The position numbers and the translations under genes are program-made. Below, one piece after another: positions 27,312 through 36,793 of a stretch of DNA of 62,884 nucleotides. The notes beneath the pieces are model-generated. The model was not told the DNA's origin. It worked only from the letters and a program-made list of their open reading frames with translations, and did no database searches. Numbering within the stretch: position 1 is the stretch's first letter; each line of letters opens with the position of its first letter. Source of the stretch: an uncultured Bacteroidota bacterium. GTDB taxonomy: Bacteria; Bacteroidota; Bacteroidia; Flavobacteriales; Flavobacteriaceae. The stretch lies in contig CAJXVU010000019.1 in NCBI GenBank assembly GCA_913062555.1, forward strand, positions 1-62,884, read 5' to 3'.

Positions 27312-29360
27312 ATGAAAAGACTAATTGCTTTCATCGCAATTTTATTTACCCTTTGCTCTAGTTATTCACAAACTAAGGAGCAAGATAGTCTTGTCATGCA
27401 ATTAACTTTTCAAAAATTAGACTCTACTAAAGTGGATACTTCAATTGAACTGATTGAATCATTTTATAACTCGAGAGACTATCAAAAAGCATTAGGTTAC
27501 ATTTCACAAACAGAAAAATTAGCGACTTCCTTACTATACCATAAAGCAACGGCAGAAATCGCATACTATAAAGCACTAATTTATTCTCAAAGAGACGACT
27601 ATTTTAATGCTTTGGATAATTACAATAAGGCGCTTAGTATTTTTAAGCAGTTGAATGATAAATTAGGAATTGCCAAGGTGAATAATAGTATTGGTGTTAT
27701 TGAAATCAAAAGAGGTAATTTCAACAAAGGACTTCGTTATTCGTTATCTGCCATAGAAGTTTTTGAGAGTAATAACTTAAGACCAGAATTAAGTTCTGCT
27801 TATAATAATTTAGCGGAAGCTTATTTCAATATTAATGAAGCAGAAAAGGCATTAGATTTTAACTTTAAAGCATTAACAGTTAGAGAACAAATAGGCGATA
27901 GTTTAGGAATTAAAACATCGACCAAAAATATTGCAATGTTATACTCTATGCGTAAAGAACATAGAAAAGCAATTGAATATTACCAAAAACTACTCAATTA
28001 TTTAGTCCCTGGTAAAGATCAAGATATTCGCGGAGAAATTTTACCACAAATAGGTGATGAATATTTACAATTTAACGATTATACAAAAGCAGCGAAGTAC
28101 CTCCTCGAAGGATTAAGCCTTAACAGAAATTCAAATAACAAAATAGGAATTTTAACTTCACTAAATAGTATTGCTAAATTAAATTTAAAGCAAAACAATA
28201 TTAGATTAGCTGAGGTTCAATTAAATGAAGCTTACGCAATTTCTAAGGAAATTAATAATGATATAGAGCTATTAAAAAACTACAAATTAAGAATTGCAAT
28301 CGATTCCATTAAAGGAAACTATAAAAATGCATTTCACTGGCAACGTGAATACCATAAACTAAAAAGCATCATTGATAAAGAGAGTGCTTTACCAATAATT
28401 ATTGAGGAGCCTATTGATAATACGAACGCTACGAAAATTGAAGATGAGCTACCAGAATACAATATTTCTCAAGTTGATGACAAAGCATACAAACAATTAA
28501 AATTGATCACTTATGGTTTAGCCGGTGGTTTAATAATTTTATTAATTTCATTAATAACTTTAGTCATAAATAAACGCCTCAAAAACAAGCATGCTATTGT
28601 TTTAAAGGAAGAGAATAAAGAATTCAAAATACAAAACAAAGCAATTTTAGAACAAACCATACATTTAGAAGAAATGAATCAGGTAAAAGACAGATTGTTT
28701 TCTATTGTTTCTCATGATTTAAAAGATTCTATTACTGGAATTAAAGCTTTTTTAGATCTTTTAAAAGAAGATAACATATCTCAAGAGGAGTTTACAGAAC
28801 TTATCCCTGAATTAAGCGACAATGCAGATAATGCAACAGCTTTGTTGTTAAACCTTCTTAATTGGTCTAAATCTCAAATGCAAAACTTAGAACCAAAACC
28901 TGAACTCTTTAATATCCAAGAAGTTTTCAATGAAAAAATGAACTTGATTGAGAAAAAAGTTGAACAAAAACGCATTATTCTATTAGATGAATCTATTAAA
29001 GATTTTGTTTATGCCGATAGAAGTATGGTGGAAATTGTTGTTCAAAATCTATTAGCTAATGCTGTTAAATTCTCTAAGATAGGTGATGTCATTACAATTT
29101 CCAATCGAGATCGTAGTGGTAATGTTTTAATTTGTATTGAAGATACAGGAGTTGGTATTTCTGAAGAAAATCAAGCAAAAATATTTAAAAACGGAGGTTT
29201 TACAACCAGAGGAACGAACTCAGAAAAAGGTACAGGTTTAGGGCTATCAATTTGTAAAGAGCTCGTTGAACTTAACTACGGGAAAATTTGGGTTGAAAGT
29301 GAAGAAAGCCTTGGAAGTAAATTCTTTGTAGAGCTGCCAAAGGCTAAACCAATTTCTTAA
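27312..29360 (+). CDS. TPR-containing sensor histidine kinase
   Basis: A 682-residue kinase starting at the ATG at 27312; an in-frame TTG three codons earlier is less likely. A signal peptide (about 1-21) precedes 6-7 tetratricopeptide repeats (about 30-345), a membrane helix (about 397-418), a short coiled coil, a HisKA domain with His468 in FSIVSHDLKD and a HATPase domain with N-box (NLLANAVKF), G1 (DTGVGIS) and G2 (GTGLGLSICKEL). The TPRs would lie in the periplasm and sense a protein or peptide signal. No response regulator gene is adjacent, so its partner is encoded elsewhere. Confidence 0.94.
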   Translation: MKRLIAFIAILFTLCSSYSQTKEQDSLVMQLTFQKLDSTKVDTSIELIESFYNSRDYQKALGYISQTEKLATSLLYHKATAEIAYYKALIYSQRDDYFNALDNYNKALSIFKQLNDKLGIAKVNNSIGVIEIKRGNFNKGLRYSLSAIEVFESNNLRPELSSAYNNLAEAYFNINEAEKALDFNFKALTVREQIGDSLGIKTSTKNIAMLYSMRKEHRKAIEYYQKLLNYLVPGKDQDIRGEILPQIGDEYLQFNDYTKAAKYLLEGLSLNRNSNNKIGILTSLNSIAKLNLKQNNIRLAEVQLNEAYAISKEINNDIELLKNYKLRIAIDSIKGNYKNAFHWQREYHKLKSIIDKESALPIIIEEPIDNTNATKIEDELPEYNISQVDDKAYKQLKLITYGLAGGLIILLISLITLVINKRLKNKHAIVLKEENKEFKIQNKAILEQTIHLEEMNQVKDRLFSIVSHDLKDSITGIKAFLDLLKEDNISQEEFTELIPELSDNADNATALLLNLLNWSKSQMQNLEPKPELFNIQEVFNEKMNLIEKKVEQKRIILLDESIKDFVYADRSMVEIVVQNLLANAVKFSKIGDVITISNRDRSGNVLICIEDTGVGISEENQAKIFKNGGFTTRGTNSEKGTGLGLSICKELVELNYGKIWVESEESLGSKFFVELPKAKPIS

Positions 29361-29399
29361 TCACACCCATTTGTAATTGAGCTTGCTAAAGAACCCAAA

Positions 29400-30335
29400 T
29401 TAGGCTTTAGGCAAAAACACCTCGGCCATCATACATCTCGCACTTCCACCACCACAAGCTTCAATAATATTCAAAGAACTTGATAAAATTTTACCATACT
29501 TTTCTAATGTGGCTATTTGATATTGTGATAATGAATCAAACGCGGCTTGACTCATTATTGTATAGAGTTGATTATCCTTAGCTTTTACTTGCAACATATT
29601 TCCTGCAAAATTATTGACTTGTTTTTCTGTAATGTCAATAATCTCTTTACCATCCTGTTTTAAATGTTTGATTACATTCTTGCGTTCCTTTTTATCATCA
29701 ATAGCCGCCAAACAAATTACAGCAAAGCGCTCCCCCAAGCACATCATAACATTGGTATGATAAATTGAAGTCCGTTGATCATCTACAGTTTGATTAGCCG
29801 TAAACACAATTGGTGTAAACTCAAATTCCTCACAGAACTCAATAAACAAATCTTCATTGGCACGCTCAGATAATGCACAATAGGCCTTTCTATTTACTCG
29901 ATCTAACAACAAACTTCCTGTACCTTCCAGAAATAAATGTTCATCCTCAGCGCTCGTATAGTCTACAATGTTTTCAATTTTAAAGCCTCCTTTTTCCAAT
30001 TGAAATAATACATCTTCCCTTCTCTCTAATCGTCGGTTTTCTGCAAACATAGGGTACAGTCCAACAATACCATTTTCATGAAACGAGATCCAGTTATTTG
30101 GAAAATGTGAGTCCGGAGTATCTAATCCATCAGTAGCATTAAAAACAATAACATTTACACCAATTTCTATTAGCTTTTCAACAAATATATCAAATTCTTG
30201 TTGTGCCTTAAGTTGTAATTCGTTTTGAGAAATTCCAACAACTTCCTTTTGATAATGGTTATTTACAGCCGTTTGTTCGTTCATTCTAAAATGAGTAGGA
30301 CGCACCATTAAAATAGTATTTGTTGTTTGTAACAT
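29400..30335 (-). CDS. ctlX: CtlX-type citrulline hydrolase / arginine deiminase-related protein
   Basis: A 311-residue member of the guanidino-group modifying superfamily. The N-terminus (MVRPTHFRMNEQTAVNNHYQ) and the catalytic elements FPNNW near 78-82, His193 (SIYHTNVMMCLG) and the nucleophile Cys301 in GGGSARCM fit this family. CtlX in Francisella hydrolyses citrulline to ornithine, CO2 and ammonia. Related proteins may act on other ureido or guanidino compounds, so the substrate is inferred. It is transcribed alone on the minus strand from a -7 box at 30355-30362. A second superfamily member lies at 36794-37708. Confidence 0.82.
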   Translation of the reverse strand: MLQTTNTILMVRPTHFRMNEQTAVNNHYQKEVVGISQNELQLKAQQEFDIFVEKLIEIGVNVIVFNATDGLDTPDSHFPNNWISFHENGIVGLYPMFAENRRLERREDVLFQLEKGGFKIENIVDYTSAEDEHLFLEGTGSLLLDRVNRKAYCALSERANEDLFIEFCEEFEFTPIVFTANQTVDDQRTSIYHTNVMMCLGERFAVICLAAIDDKKERKNVIKHLKQDGKEIIDITEKQVNNFAGNMLQVKAKDNQLYTIMSQAAFDSLSQYQIATLEKYGKILSSSLNIIEACGGGSARCMMAEVFLPKA

Positions 30336-30354
30336 TTTGATGAAATTTAGGGTA

Positions 30355-30362
30355 CAAAATTA
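30355..30362 (-). promoter_or_regulatory. -7 promoter box TAATTTTG of the CtlX-like gene
   Basis: The minus strand reads TAATTTTG, a perfect TAnnTTTG match, 19 bases before the ATG at 30335. Confidence 0.5.
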
Positions 30363-30494
30363 ATTTTTTTTAAACTAAACTAGGTATCAAAACCAAAAAT
30401 TTATTTATCATTTATTTATATTAAAACCTTCTTGCTTTTATTTTAATGTGTAACATTTTAATAAAGATTACCTCTTTCTATAAACATCATACCA

Positions 30495-31346
30495 ATGAAA
30501 AATATAATACTGTTTCTCTTTTCAATAGTTTTAGTTTCCTGCAATACTCAAGAAGAAAACACAAAGACTATCATAAAACCTGCCTCTTCCTTCTTTCCTA
30601 GTGAAAGAGCCAAAGTTCTTGTTGTAGGTTCTTTTCATTTTAATTACCCTGGTTTAGATGCCAACAAAACATTAGACGAAGACAAAATTGATGTGCTTCA
30701 AGAGCCTAAAAAATCTGAGGTCACCGAACTTGTTGAATATATCAAAAAATTTAAACCAAATAAAATTGCTATTGAAGCTTTTGACCGTTGGAACGCAATG
30801 GAGAAGTTTAAAAAATATAAACAAGGAGAGCATAGAGAACATCGTGATGAGCGTTACCAACTCGGCATGCGTATAGCAACTGAATTACAATTGGATACGC
30901 TTTATAGTATCGATGCGCAATCTTACGACGATGAATTAGTACAACTAGACTCTACATATTTCGAAAACTTCTTTAAAGATTTTGACTTTAAAAGTGATGA
31001 TCCTTATGAAATTTATGCAAGAGAATGGTTAGACTACAATGACAAAATGGTCTCTAAAACTAACCTTTTAGAATATTTTAAAGAGATGAATTCAAAAGAA
31101 TATCATCAATACGATTATGGGAGTTATTTAATTGGTGACTTTAAGCTAGACGATACACGAGGTGCCGATATTTTATCTGTATGGTGGTATAATCGGAATT
31201 TAAGAATATTTAGAAAAATACAACAACTCACCGAGAATAAAAATGATAGAGTTTTACTAATTTTCGGGAACGGTCATGCCTCTATTTTACGACAATTGTT
31301 AGAGTCTTCACCGGAATTTGATTTTATTGAGTTTGATAGTCTATAA
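30495..31346 (+). CDS. DUF5694-type lipoprotein (TraB-like fold)
   Basis: A 283-residue lipoprotein with lipobox LVSC at Cys16. Visible motifs are VLVVGSFHF near residue 38, PNKIAIEAF near 86, a charged helix (EHREHRDERYQLG) and the end motif LLIFGNGHASIL. The G-x-x-H elements at both ends resemble TraB/TiKi-type proteins, and the family is known as DUF5694 with no established activity. It is followed 13 bases later by an AraC-type regulator gene and is probably co-transcribed with it. Confidence 0.72.
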   Translation: MKNIILFLFSIVLVSCNTQEENTKTIIKPASSFFPSERAKVLVVGSFHFNYPGLDANKTLDEDKIDVLQEPKKSEVTELVEYIKKFKPNKIAIEAFDRWNAMEKFKKYKQGEHREHRDERYQLGMRIATELQLDTLYSIDAQSYDDELVQLDSTYFENFFKDFDFKSDDPYEIYAREWLDYNDKMVSKTNLLEYFKEMNSKEYHQYDYGSYLIGDFKLDDTRGADILSVWWYNRNLRIFRKIQQLTENKNDRVLLIFGNGHASILRQLLESSPEFDFIEFDSL

Positions 31347-31359
31347 TATTAAACTAAAT

Positions 31360-32163
31360 ATGGAAACTCAAAAACTTAAATCAGGAACTTTTATGGGTAA
31401 CACTCAAAAACTTCGTGCTATCTCGGGATTCACCCTTTCTAGAACAGATCATGATGAACATATGAAAGTACCAAGACATGAGCATGAACATCCATACATT
31501 AGTTTGTTATTGCACGGTAAATATCATGAGCAGTCTATCGTTTCAGCACACGATATTAAAGCGGGTTCCTCTTTATACAGACCGAAAGGTTTTGAGCACA
31601 AAAATGAAATTGGAGCTGCCGATAGTCTTTGTTTTAATATTGAAATTCAAAAAAATATTATTGACCAAGAACTGTGCAAAAGATCTAATAATTATATACA
31701 GTTTGAAAAGAACAGCTTAGAAATCATGAAAATCTATTATGGTTTTCAACAAAACTTTTCTGAAGAACTTTTAAATATAACCGTTGAGGAAAATATATAT
31801 CATTTGTTCAAGCAACAAAAAAGAGCGCTTAATACCGGAAGAGCGTTATGGGTTAATCAAATAAAAAAACAAGTACGGCTACATCCCGAAATAAAATACA
31901 GCATTGACGCGGTGTCTCACTCGCTACATTTACATCCCAACTATTTTGTTCGGAAATTTAAGGAAACTACAGGTTTCACCTTTGGCGAATTTTTATTAAA
32001 ACAACGTATTTCCAGAAGTATAGACCTTATGCTAAATACTAATAAAAACCTAACCCAAATTGCCTTAGAATCCGGCTTTTACGATCAAAGTCATTTTATA
32101 AGACATTTTAAATATTTTTTCAAATCTTCTCCTTTAGAATTTCGAAAAACCATAAAAGGTTAA
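31360..32163 (+). CDS. AraC-family transcriptional regulator (soluble)
   Basis: A 267-residue cytoplasmic regulator. The ATG at 31360 is chosen because the frame upstream overlaps the previous gene. The N-terminal half has a cupin-like ligand domain (EHEHPYISLLLHGKYHE), and the C-terminal 100 residues form the two-helix-turn-helix AraC domain (IDAVSHSLHLHPNYFVRKF and LTQIALESGFYDQSHFIRHF). It probably controls a nearby gene such as the DUF5694 lipoprotein or the secreted HEGQH protein, but the sequence does not show which. Confidence 0.9.
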   Translation: METQKLKSGTFMGNTQKLRAISGFTLSRTDHDEHMKVPRHEHEHPYISLLLHGKYHEQSIVSAHDIKAGSSLYRPKGFEHKNEIGAADSLCFNIEIQKNIIDQELCKRSNNYIQFEKNSLEIMKIYYGFQQNFSEELLNITVEENIYHLFKQQKRALNTGRALWVNQIKKQVRLHPEIKYSIDAVSHSLHLHPNYFVRKFKETTGFTFGEFLLKQRISRSIDLMLNTNKNLTQIALESGFYDQSHFIRHFKYFFKSSPLEFRKTIKG

Positions 32164-32229
32164 CTCTGTACAATTTCATAACTTAAGGATACAATTACTT
32201 TGTCTTATTAATAATTCAAAACGTAATTC

Positions 32230-33336
32230 ATGAAGTCAATATGTTTTTTTTTCCTTATTCTAACCTGCTCTGCTATTTCCTCTCAAACCAAAATAACAGA
32301 CTTTACTTCTGTAGATAGTACAAACTTTAACAAACTGAATCCTTATGCCCTAAGAGGTGAAATGGATGCCGTCTTTGAAATGCTTGAACTTACAGATAAC
32401 GACAACCTAAAACCCAAACAGCAGCTCAAAAAAGAGGGTTATTACAAAAGGTTTCTTCATCGTAATGAGAATTTTGAATACAATACTAGTGATCCAGAAA
32501 TTATTGATATGTACAAACGGTTTCAAAATTATTGGCGTTCAGTAATCATTGAAAAAGTAGACTTAAAACTTGCTGACAGTCTGTTTACAGATGAAATGAA
32601 TTACTTTCTTCAAGTACATTATAAACCCGAACTAAGTATTAAAGAAATCAATAATAACTATAATGACCTTTTCCATCAGTATTTTAACTTTAAAGGTTTG
32701 CATGGTATTGCTATGGGTAAAACAGGTCACTTGTACGATTTATATTTATGGAAGAACGAAACCAAAGTTGTTTACGACATTCACTTACCTGAGGGAAACA
32801 CCATAAATGTTCCGGTGGTATTTATGCGTGATTTTATAAGTAATGGATGGTCTCACTATACTACATTTGGGCATAGTTATACTGGCGGGTGGGCTACCCC
32901 CAAAAAATTATTTTGTGTAGAGGAATCCTATGGTCCAAAAGATGAGGAAGCGTTTTTAATAAGCTATATTTCCCATGAAGGCCAGCACTTTTCAGATTAT
33001 TCGAGTTTCCCTCAATTGAAACAGCCAGATTTGGAATATAGAGCAAAACTGACCGAACTCTCTTTAGCAAAGACCACAATTACGGCTATAATTAAAAAAT
33101 TTATTGCTAATGCTAAGAATGATAAAAATCAGGCGCATGCTTATGCCAATTACATGGTAATTAAACAGCTCTCACAAAATATCTTTAAAATTAATTATCA
33201 AGACAATATTGATAAATGGAAAGCGATTTCAGTAAAAAAACTGAATAAAACTGCGCTCTCTATTTTAAAAATTCATTCTGAAAAATTGGGGCAAATGGGA
33301 GCCAAAACTGTTGAAGCATTCATTACAATATTGTAA
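32230..33336 (+). CDS. Secreted protein with HEGQH motif, putative zinc metalloprotein
   Basis: A 368-residue protein with a signal peptide (CSAISSQ at about 13-19). I do not recognise the family. At 249-253 it reads HEGQH, an HExxH zinc motif within ISYISHEGQHFSDY. Acidic residues Glu269 (DLEYRAKL) and Glu276 follow, at a plausible distance for the third ligand of a gluzincin-type peptidase. The upstream segment (YDLYLWKNETKVVYDIHLPEG, in part) is beta-rich. Catalysis is inferred from the motif alone. It lies between two AraC-type regulator genes. Confidence 0.65.
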   Translation: MKSICFFFLILTCSAISSQTKITDFTSVDSTNFNKLNPYALRGEMDAVFEMLELTDNDNLKPKQQLKKEGYYKRFLHRNENFEYNTSDPEIIDMYKRFQNYWRSVIIEKVDLKLADSLFTDEMNYFLQVHYKPELSIKEINNNYNDLFHQYFNFKGLHGIAMGKTGHLYDLYLWKNETKVVYDIHLPEGNTINVPVVFMRDFISNGWSHYTTFGHSYTGGWATPKKLFCVEESYGPKDEEAFLISYISHEGQHFSDYSSFPQLKQPDLEYRAKLTELSLAKTTITAIIKKFIANAKNDKNQAHAYANYMVIKQLSQNIFKINYQDNIDKWKAISVKKLNKTALSILKIHSEKLGQMGAKTVEAFITIL

Positions 33337-33364
33337 TTTACATATTAAGCTTATTAATTGAAAC

Positions 33365-33396
33365 TTGAGACCATTTAAATAAAACGACTACCTTAG
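33365..33396 (+). promoter_or_regulatory. Candidate promoter of the membrane AraC-type gene
   Basis: TTG at 33365-33367 is followed after 21 bases by TACCTTAG (33389-33396), one mismatch from TAnnTTTG. It lies 25 bases before the ATG at 33421. Confidence 0.45.
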
Positions 33397-33420
33397 CTTT
33401 TATAGTTATATCAAGAGTCC

Positions 33421-34452
33421 ATGCTTAAAGTGTTATACATAATAAACCTCATTGTTGCTGTTCAGGCATTATTTCTCTTTCTTCATTTTATTTTAAAATC
33501 TAAGGGAATAAGACTATTGAACTGGCTATTAGCGCTACTTTGCTTTTGCTTTACGCTATTACTAACAAATACCTATGTAAGTCTGAGTTCTCCTGAAACT
33601 CAATCAATATTACTACAGGACATCGCAAATAATGTAATGTGGTTTATTGGCCCCTCTTTATATCTTTATGTTATTTATAATAAAAAACAACCTGGCAAAA
33701 GGGTTGTATTAATACATTTACTACCATACCTCATTCCTTTTGTAATTGATGTCTTTTTTGAATGGGAGACCTTTGATGTTATTATCCCATTTTTCGGATT
33801 TTCACAGATGAGTATTTACTTGTTTTTAGCCTTAAAATTCTGTTTTAATAATTATAAAACCGAACGGAAATTTTACAGTTGGGCATTACCTTCAATTATT
33901 GCATTTACACTTTTAGTCGTCATTAATTTTAGTCTCTCCATTTTACGAAATTTTGAAATTGAGATTCTCCCAAGAGCTATTCTTCAAAGTTTCACCACTT
34001 TACTTGCTATTCCAATTTTCTATATTGGATATAAAGAGATGAACTCCACAAATACTTATGGAATTCAGCCTAAAAAATATAAAACGACACCTCTTTCTCA
34101 AGATAAGTCTAAAGAATACTTACAAAAAATAACAAAGATGATGAAAGAAGAAAACTTGTATCGTGATACAACATTAAAACTTTCTAGCTTTTCCGAAGAG
34201 ATAGGAATTCCAACCAAATATGTATCGCAAGTAATTAATCAGAGCCTTAATTTAAGTTTTTCAGAGTATCTAATTCAATTACGTTTAGAAGATGTTAAGA
34301 AAAATTTGAACAATCCCTCAAAACAACATCTTACCATTTCTGGAATCGCAGAAGAATCTGGTTTTGCTTCTAGTAGCAGGTTTAATCACCTATTTAAGAA
34401 AAATATAGGCTTAACCCCAAGTGAATTTCAAAAACAAAGCAAAGGCTTTTGA
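33421..34452 (+). CDS. Membrane-anchored AraC-family transcriptional regulator
   Basis: A 343-residue protein with about 6-7 membrane helices in its first 205 residues and an AraC DNA-binding domain at about 240-340 (LSSFSEEIGIPTKYVSQVI and ISGIAEESGFASSSRFNHLF). It has no extracytoplasmic N-terminal domain, unlike the regulator at 23138-24613, so it would sense a membrane or small-molecule signal through its helices. The CPBP protease gene that follows has its own -7 box and could be a target. Confidence 0.9.
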   Translation: MLKVLYIINLIVAVQALFLFLHFILKSKGIRLLNWLLALLCFCFTLLLTNTYVSLSSPETQSILLQDIANNVMWFIGPSLYLYVIYNKKQPGKRVVLIHLLPYLIPFVIDVFFEWETFDVIIPFFGFSQMSIYLFLALKFCFNNYKTERKFYSWALPSIIAFTLLVVINFSLSILRNFEIEILPRAILQSFTTLLAIPIFYIGYKEMNSTNTYGIQPKKYKTTPLSQDKSKEYLQKITKMMKEENLYRDTTLKLSSFSEEIGIPTKYVSQVINQSLNLSFSEYLIQLRLEDVKKNLNNPSKQHLTISGIAEESGFASSSRFNHLFKKNIGLTPSEFQKQSKGF

Positions 34453-34507
34453 TGCGCTATATCATGATGTGGCACATGTAAATTTTATGTCGCATTAGTA
34501 TTGATTG

Positions 34508-34515
34508 TAGATTTG
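34508..34515 (+). promoter_or_regulatory. -7 promoter box TAGATTTG of the CPBP protease gene
   Basis: TAGATTTG is a perfect TAnnTTTG match 37 bases before the ATG at 34553. No TTG at the expected -33 position is visible. Confidence 0.5.
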
Positions 34516-34552
34516 TCAACATCAATCATCAGTTGAATTAAATTTTACAATT

Positions 34553-35383
34553 ATGAAAACCGCAACGACAAAACAACAACTCATTACATTTTTTATAGCC
34601 ACTTATTGCATATCGTGGTTACTCTTTTTCATTGGCCACAAAGCACAATTGATGCCGATCATTATGTTGGGCATTTGGACACCCTCCCTAACTTCTATAG
34701 GACTAACTTTTTATTTCTTTGGTAAAAAAGGGCTGTCGCAGTTATTTGGACGTTTTAAGCGCTTTAAAGTGAAATGGTATTGGTGGGTCTTATTAATTTT
34801 ACTTCCTGTCTCTATTCATTTTGTTGGGCGTTCTTTATGGCAAATATTCTATGAGGGTACTATAAATCCATTTCACTTAAAACCAGCCTATTGGTTAGGC
34901 GCAATAATTCCTTCATTTATTATAGCTGGCTTTGGCGAAGAATTAGGATGGAGAGGGTTTGCTTTACCTAGATTACAACGCCATTTTTCACCAGTTAAAG
35001 CTGCATTGATACTAGCGACTATACATCTACTTTGGCACTTACCTACTTATTGGCTAGGACAAGGAATGCATAGTGTACCTTTTCTTTTTGTTCTGGCTTT
35101 TGTTTTCCCATGGACCTTCATATTTAACTGGCTGTATAACAAATCCGGAGGAAGTTTAATTTTTGCAGTGGGTTTTCATGCCATTTCAAATGCATCGCTT
35201 TCAATTATACGGTTTATGCCTTTGGAAAGTGAAGTTCCCATTACTCCAAAATTACTGACGCAATGGTCACTACCAACAGATCTTGCAGGACCATATCTAA
35301 CCGTTTGTGGTATTTATGCTTTGGTTGCTCTTCTAGTTGTATTTAAAGGGAGATTTAATAAAGTTAACACAGATATTCCTTAA
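34553..35383 (+). CDS. CPBP-family intramembrane glutamic protease
   Basis: A 276-residue polytopic membrane protein of the CAAX protease and bacteriocin-processing family (Rce1-like). The catalytic motif EExxxR is present as Glu129-Glu130...Arg134 in GFGEELGWRGF. The paired His residues follow in IHLLWHLP (about 157-162), and the third block is GFHAISNAS near 220. The family cleaves substrates inside the membrane; the substrate here is unknown. The gene ends directly before a fossil gene end (35386-35466). Confidence 0.92.
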   Translation: MKTATTKQQLITFFIATYCISWLLFFIGHKAQLMPIIMLGIWTPSLTSIGLTFYFFGKKGLSQLFGRFKRFKVKWYWWVLLILLPVSIHFVGRSLWQIFYEGTINPFHLKPAYWLGAIIPSFIIAGFGEELGWRGFALPRLQRHFSPVKAALILATIHLLWHLPTYWLGQGMHSVPFLFVLAFVFPWTFIFNWLYNKSGGSLIFAVGFHAISNASLSIIRFMPLESEVPITPKLLTQWSLPTDLAGPYLTVCGIYALVALLVVFKGRFNKVNTDIP

Positions 35384-35385
35384 GT

Positions 35386-35466
35386 AAGGCTACTAAAAAT
35401 CCAGGTGTTTTTCACACTGTTTGGAAGAAACAAACTGATGGCACCTGGAAATTTGTGTGGGACTAG
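35386..35466 (+). pseudogene. 3' remnant of a DUF4440/SnoaL-like gene
   Basis: A short frame ending in a stop at 35464-35466 reads KNPGVFHTVWKKQ followed by TDGTWKFVWD. This closely resembles the last strands of small NTF2-fold (DUF4440/SnoaL-like) proteins, where a [FY]-x-T-[VI]-W-[KR]-[KR] strand is followed by G-x-W-[KR]-[FY]-x-x-D. Only about 25 codons remain, with no start, directly after the CPBP stop codon. The rest of the gene appears to have been deleted. Confidence 0.65.
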
Positions 35467-35468
35467 AT

Positions 35469-36782
35469 TTATTCTTTAGTATTTATCAGTCTATAAATTA
35501 AAATAGCAGTACGTTTTGTCAATGCTTCAATTGTATTTAGATTTACTGTTTCTTGAGGGGTATGTGCACCATTACCCATAGTTCCTAAGCCATCCAAACA
35601 ATCTACGTATTGAGCTACAAAAGACACATCGGCAGCACCACGTTTCCCAGGATCATAAGCTTCTACCTCGCCCTGTTTTAAATCTAAACTTACCTGATTT
35701 ACAATGCCCAATAAATTATTATTTCCTTCAGTGGGTCCCATTGCAGGGTAACTATCAATAAATGTAACTTTTGCCGAAGTTTGTGGTAAATTATTACTAA
35801 TAATTTCGCGCATTTTTGCTCTGGCATTTTCTTTTTGAGTTTCTGAAATAAAACGTAACCCGCCATAAACAATCGCCGTTTGTGCAACAACATTACTTTT
35901 ACCAAAGGAATTGCCTTTACTTAGAGCTTCTTCATAATTCATTTGTGTGCCTCCTAATATGATACCTGGATTAAAAGTAAGATACTCTTCTCCTCTTACT
36001 TCATTATAAAATCCATTAAGTATTCTAGACATTTCGAAAATGGCTCCAGCTCCTGTTTTAGGGCTAAATATTCCAGAAGAATGTGCACGTTTACCGGTAA
36101 CTTCTACTTTCCAGTCTGAAGATCCTCGTCTAGCAACTGTCGCATAATTAAATCCTGTAGAAGTTTCAAAACCTAAAGCGATGTCACTACGTTTAGCAGC
36201 ATTAATTAAATCTTTCCTACTTATTGTTAATGGTTTCCCTGTAGCCTCCTCATCTCCGGTAAAAGCAGCTATAATTTGAGCATTATCCAACAATCCGTTT
36301 TCTTGTAAGGCCTTTAAAGCATATAGCATTATGACATTCCCCCCTTTCATATCATTTCCTCCAGGTGCATGAGCAATACTATCATTAACCATCGAGAATT
36401 CTTGAAATGGACTATCGGCTTCAAAAACGGTATCAATATGACCAATCAATAATAATTTTTTTCCTTTCTTCTCTTTGCTTCCTGATGTTTCGGCAAATAA
36501 ATGTCCAGCTCTATTTACTTCAGACATATCATACCATGATGATTTAAATCCAATATCTTCAAATGCCTTTCCAAAAACTTTACCAACTTTTTTTACTCCT
36601 TCGTGGTTCATGGTACCACTATTTATGTTTACAACAGCTTTTAAAAACTGAATAGCCTCTTTATTATTGACTTCAATAGTTTTTAAAATCTTTTTTTCCT
36701 TTCGAGTTAACTTTTGGGCAGATACTGATACCACCGATAACAGTAAAACTAATGTTAATAATTTTGATAATATTGAAAACAT
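35469..36782 (-). CDS. Exported M20-family metallopeptidase
   Basis: A 437-residue peptidase with a signal peptide ending near SVSAQ (about 22). Zinc-ligand motifs of the M20/M28 clan are present: IGHIDTVF, then GNDMKGG, then GDEE, and a late histidine in GNGAHTPQE. The layout matches glutamate carboxypeptidase (CPG2)-type enzymes, which release C-terminal residues from peptides or folates. It follows the DDAH-like gene with an 11-base gap, so both are one transcript. The 3' end meets the plus-strand gene remnant almost exactly. Confidence 0.9.
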   Translation of the reverse strand: MFSILSKLLTLVLLLSVVSVSAQKLTRKEKKILKTIEVNNKEAIQFLKAVVNINSGTMNHEGVKKVGKVFGKAFEDIGFKSSWYDMSEVNRAGHLFAETSGSKEKKGKKLLLIGHIDTVFEADSPFQEFSMVNDSIAHAPGGNDMKGGNVIMLYALKALQENGLLDNAQIIAAFTGDEEATGKPLTISRKDLINAAKRSDIALGFETSTGFNYATVARRGSSDWKVEVTGKRAHSSGIFSPKTGAGAIFEMSRILNGFYNEVRGEEYLTFNPGIILGGTQMNYEEALSKGNSFGKSNVVAQTAIVYGGLRFISETQKENARAKMREIISNNLPQTSAKVTFIDSYPAMGPTEGNNNLLGIVNQVSLDLKQGEVEAYDPGKRGAADVSFVAQYVDCLDGLGTMGNGAHTPQETVNLNTIEALTKRTAILIYRLINTKE

Positions 36783-36793
36783 ATTTTATCTTA

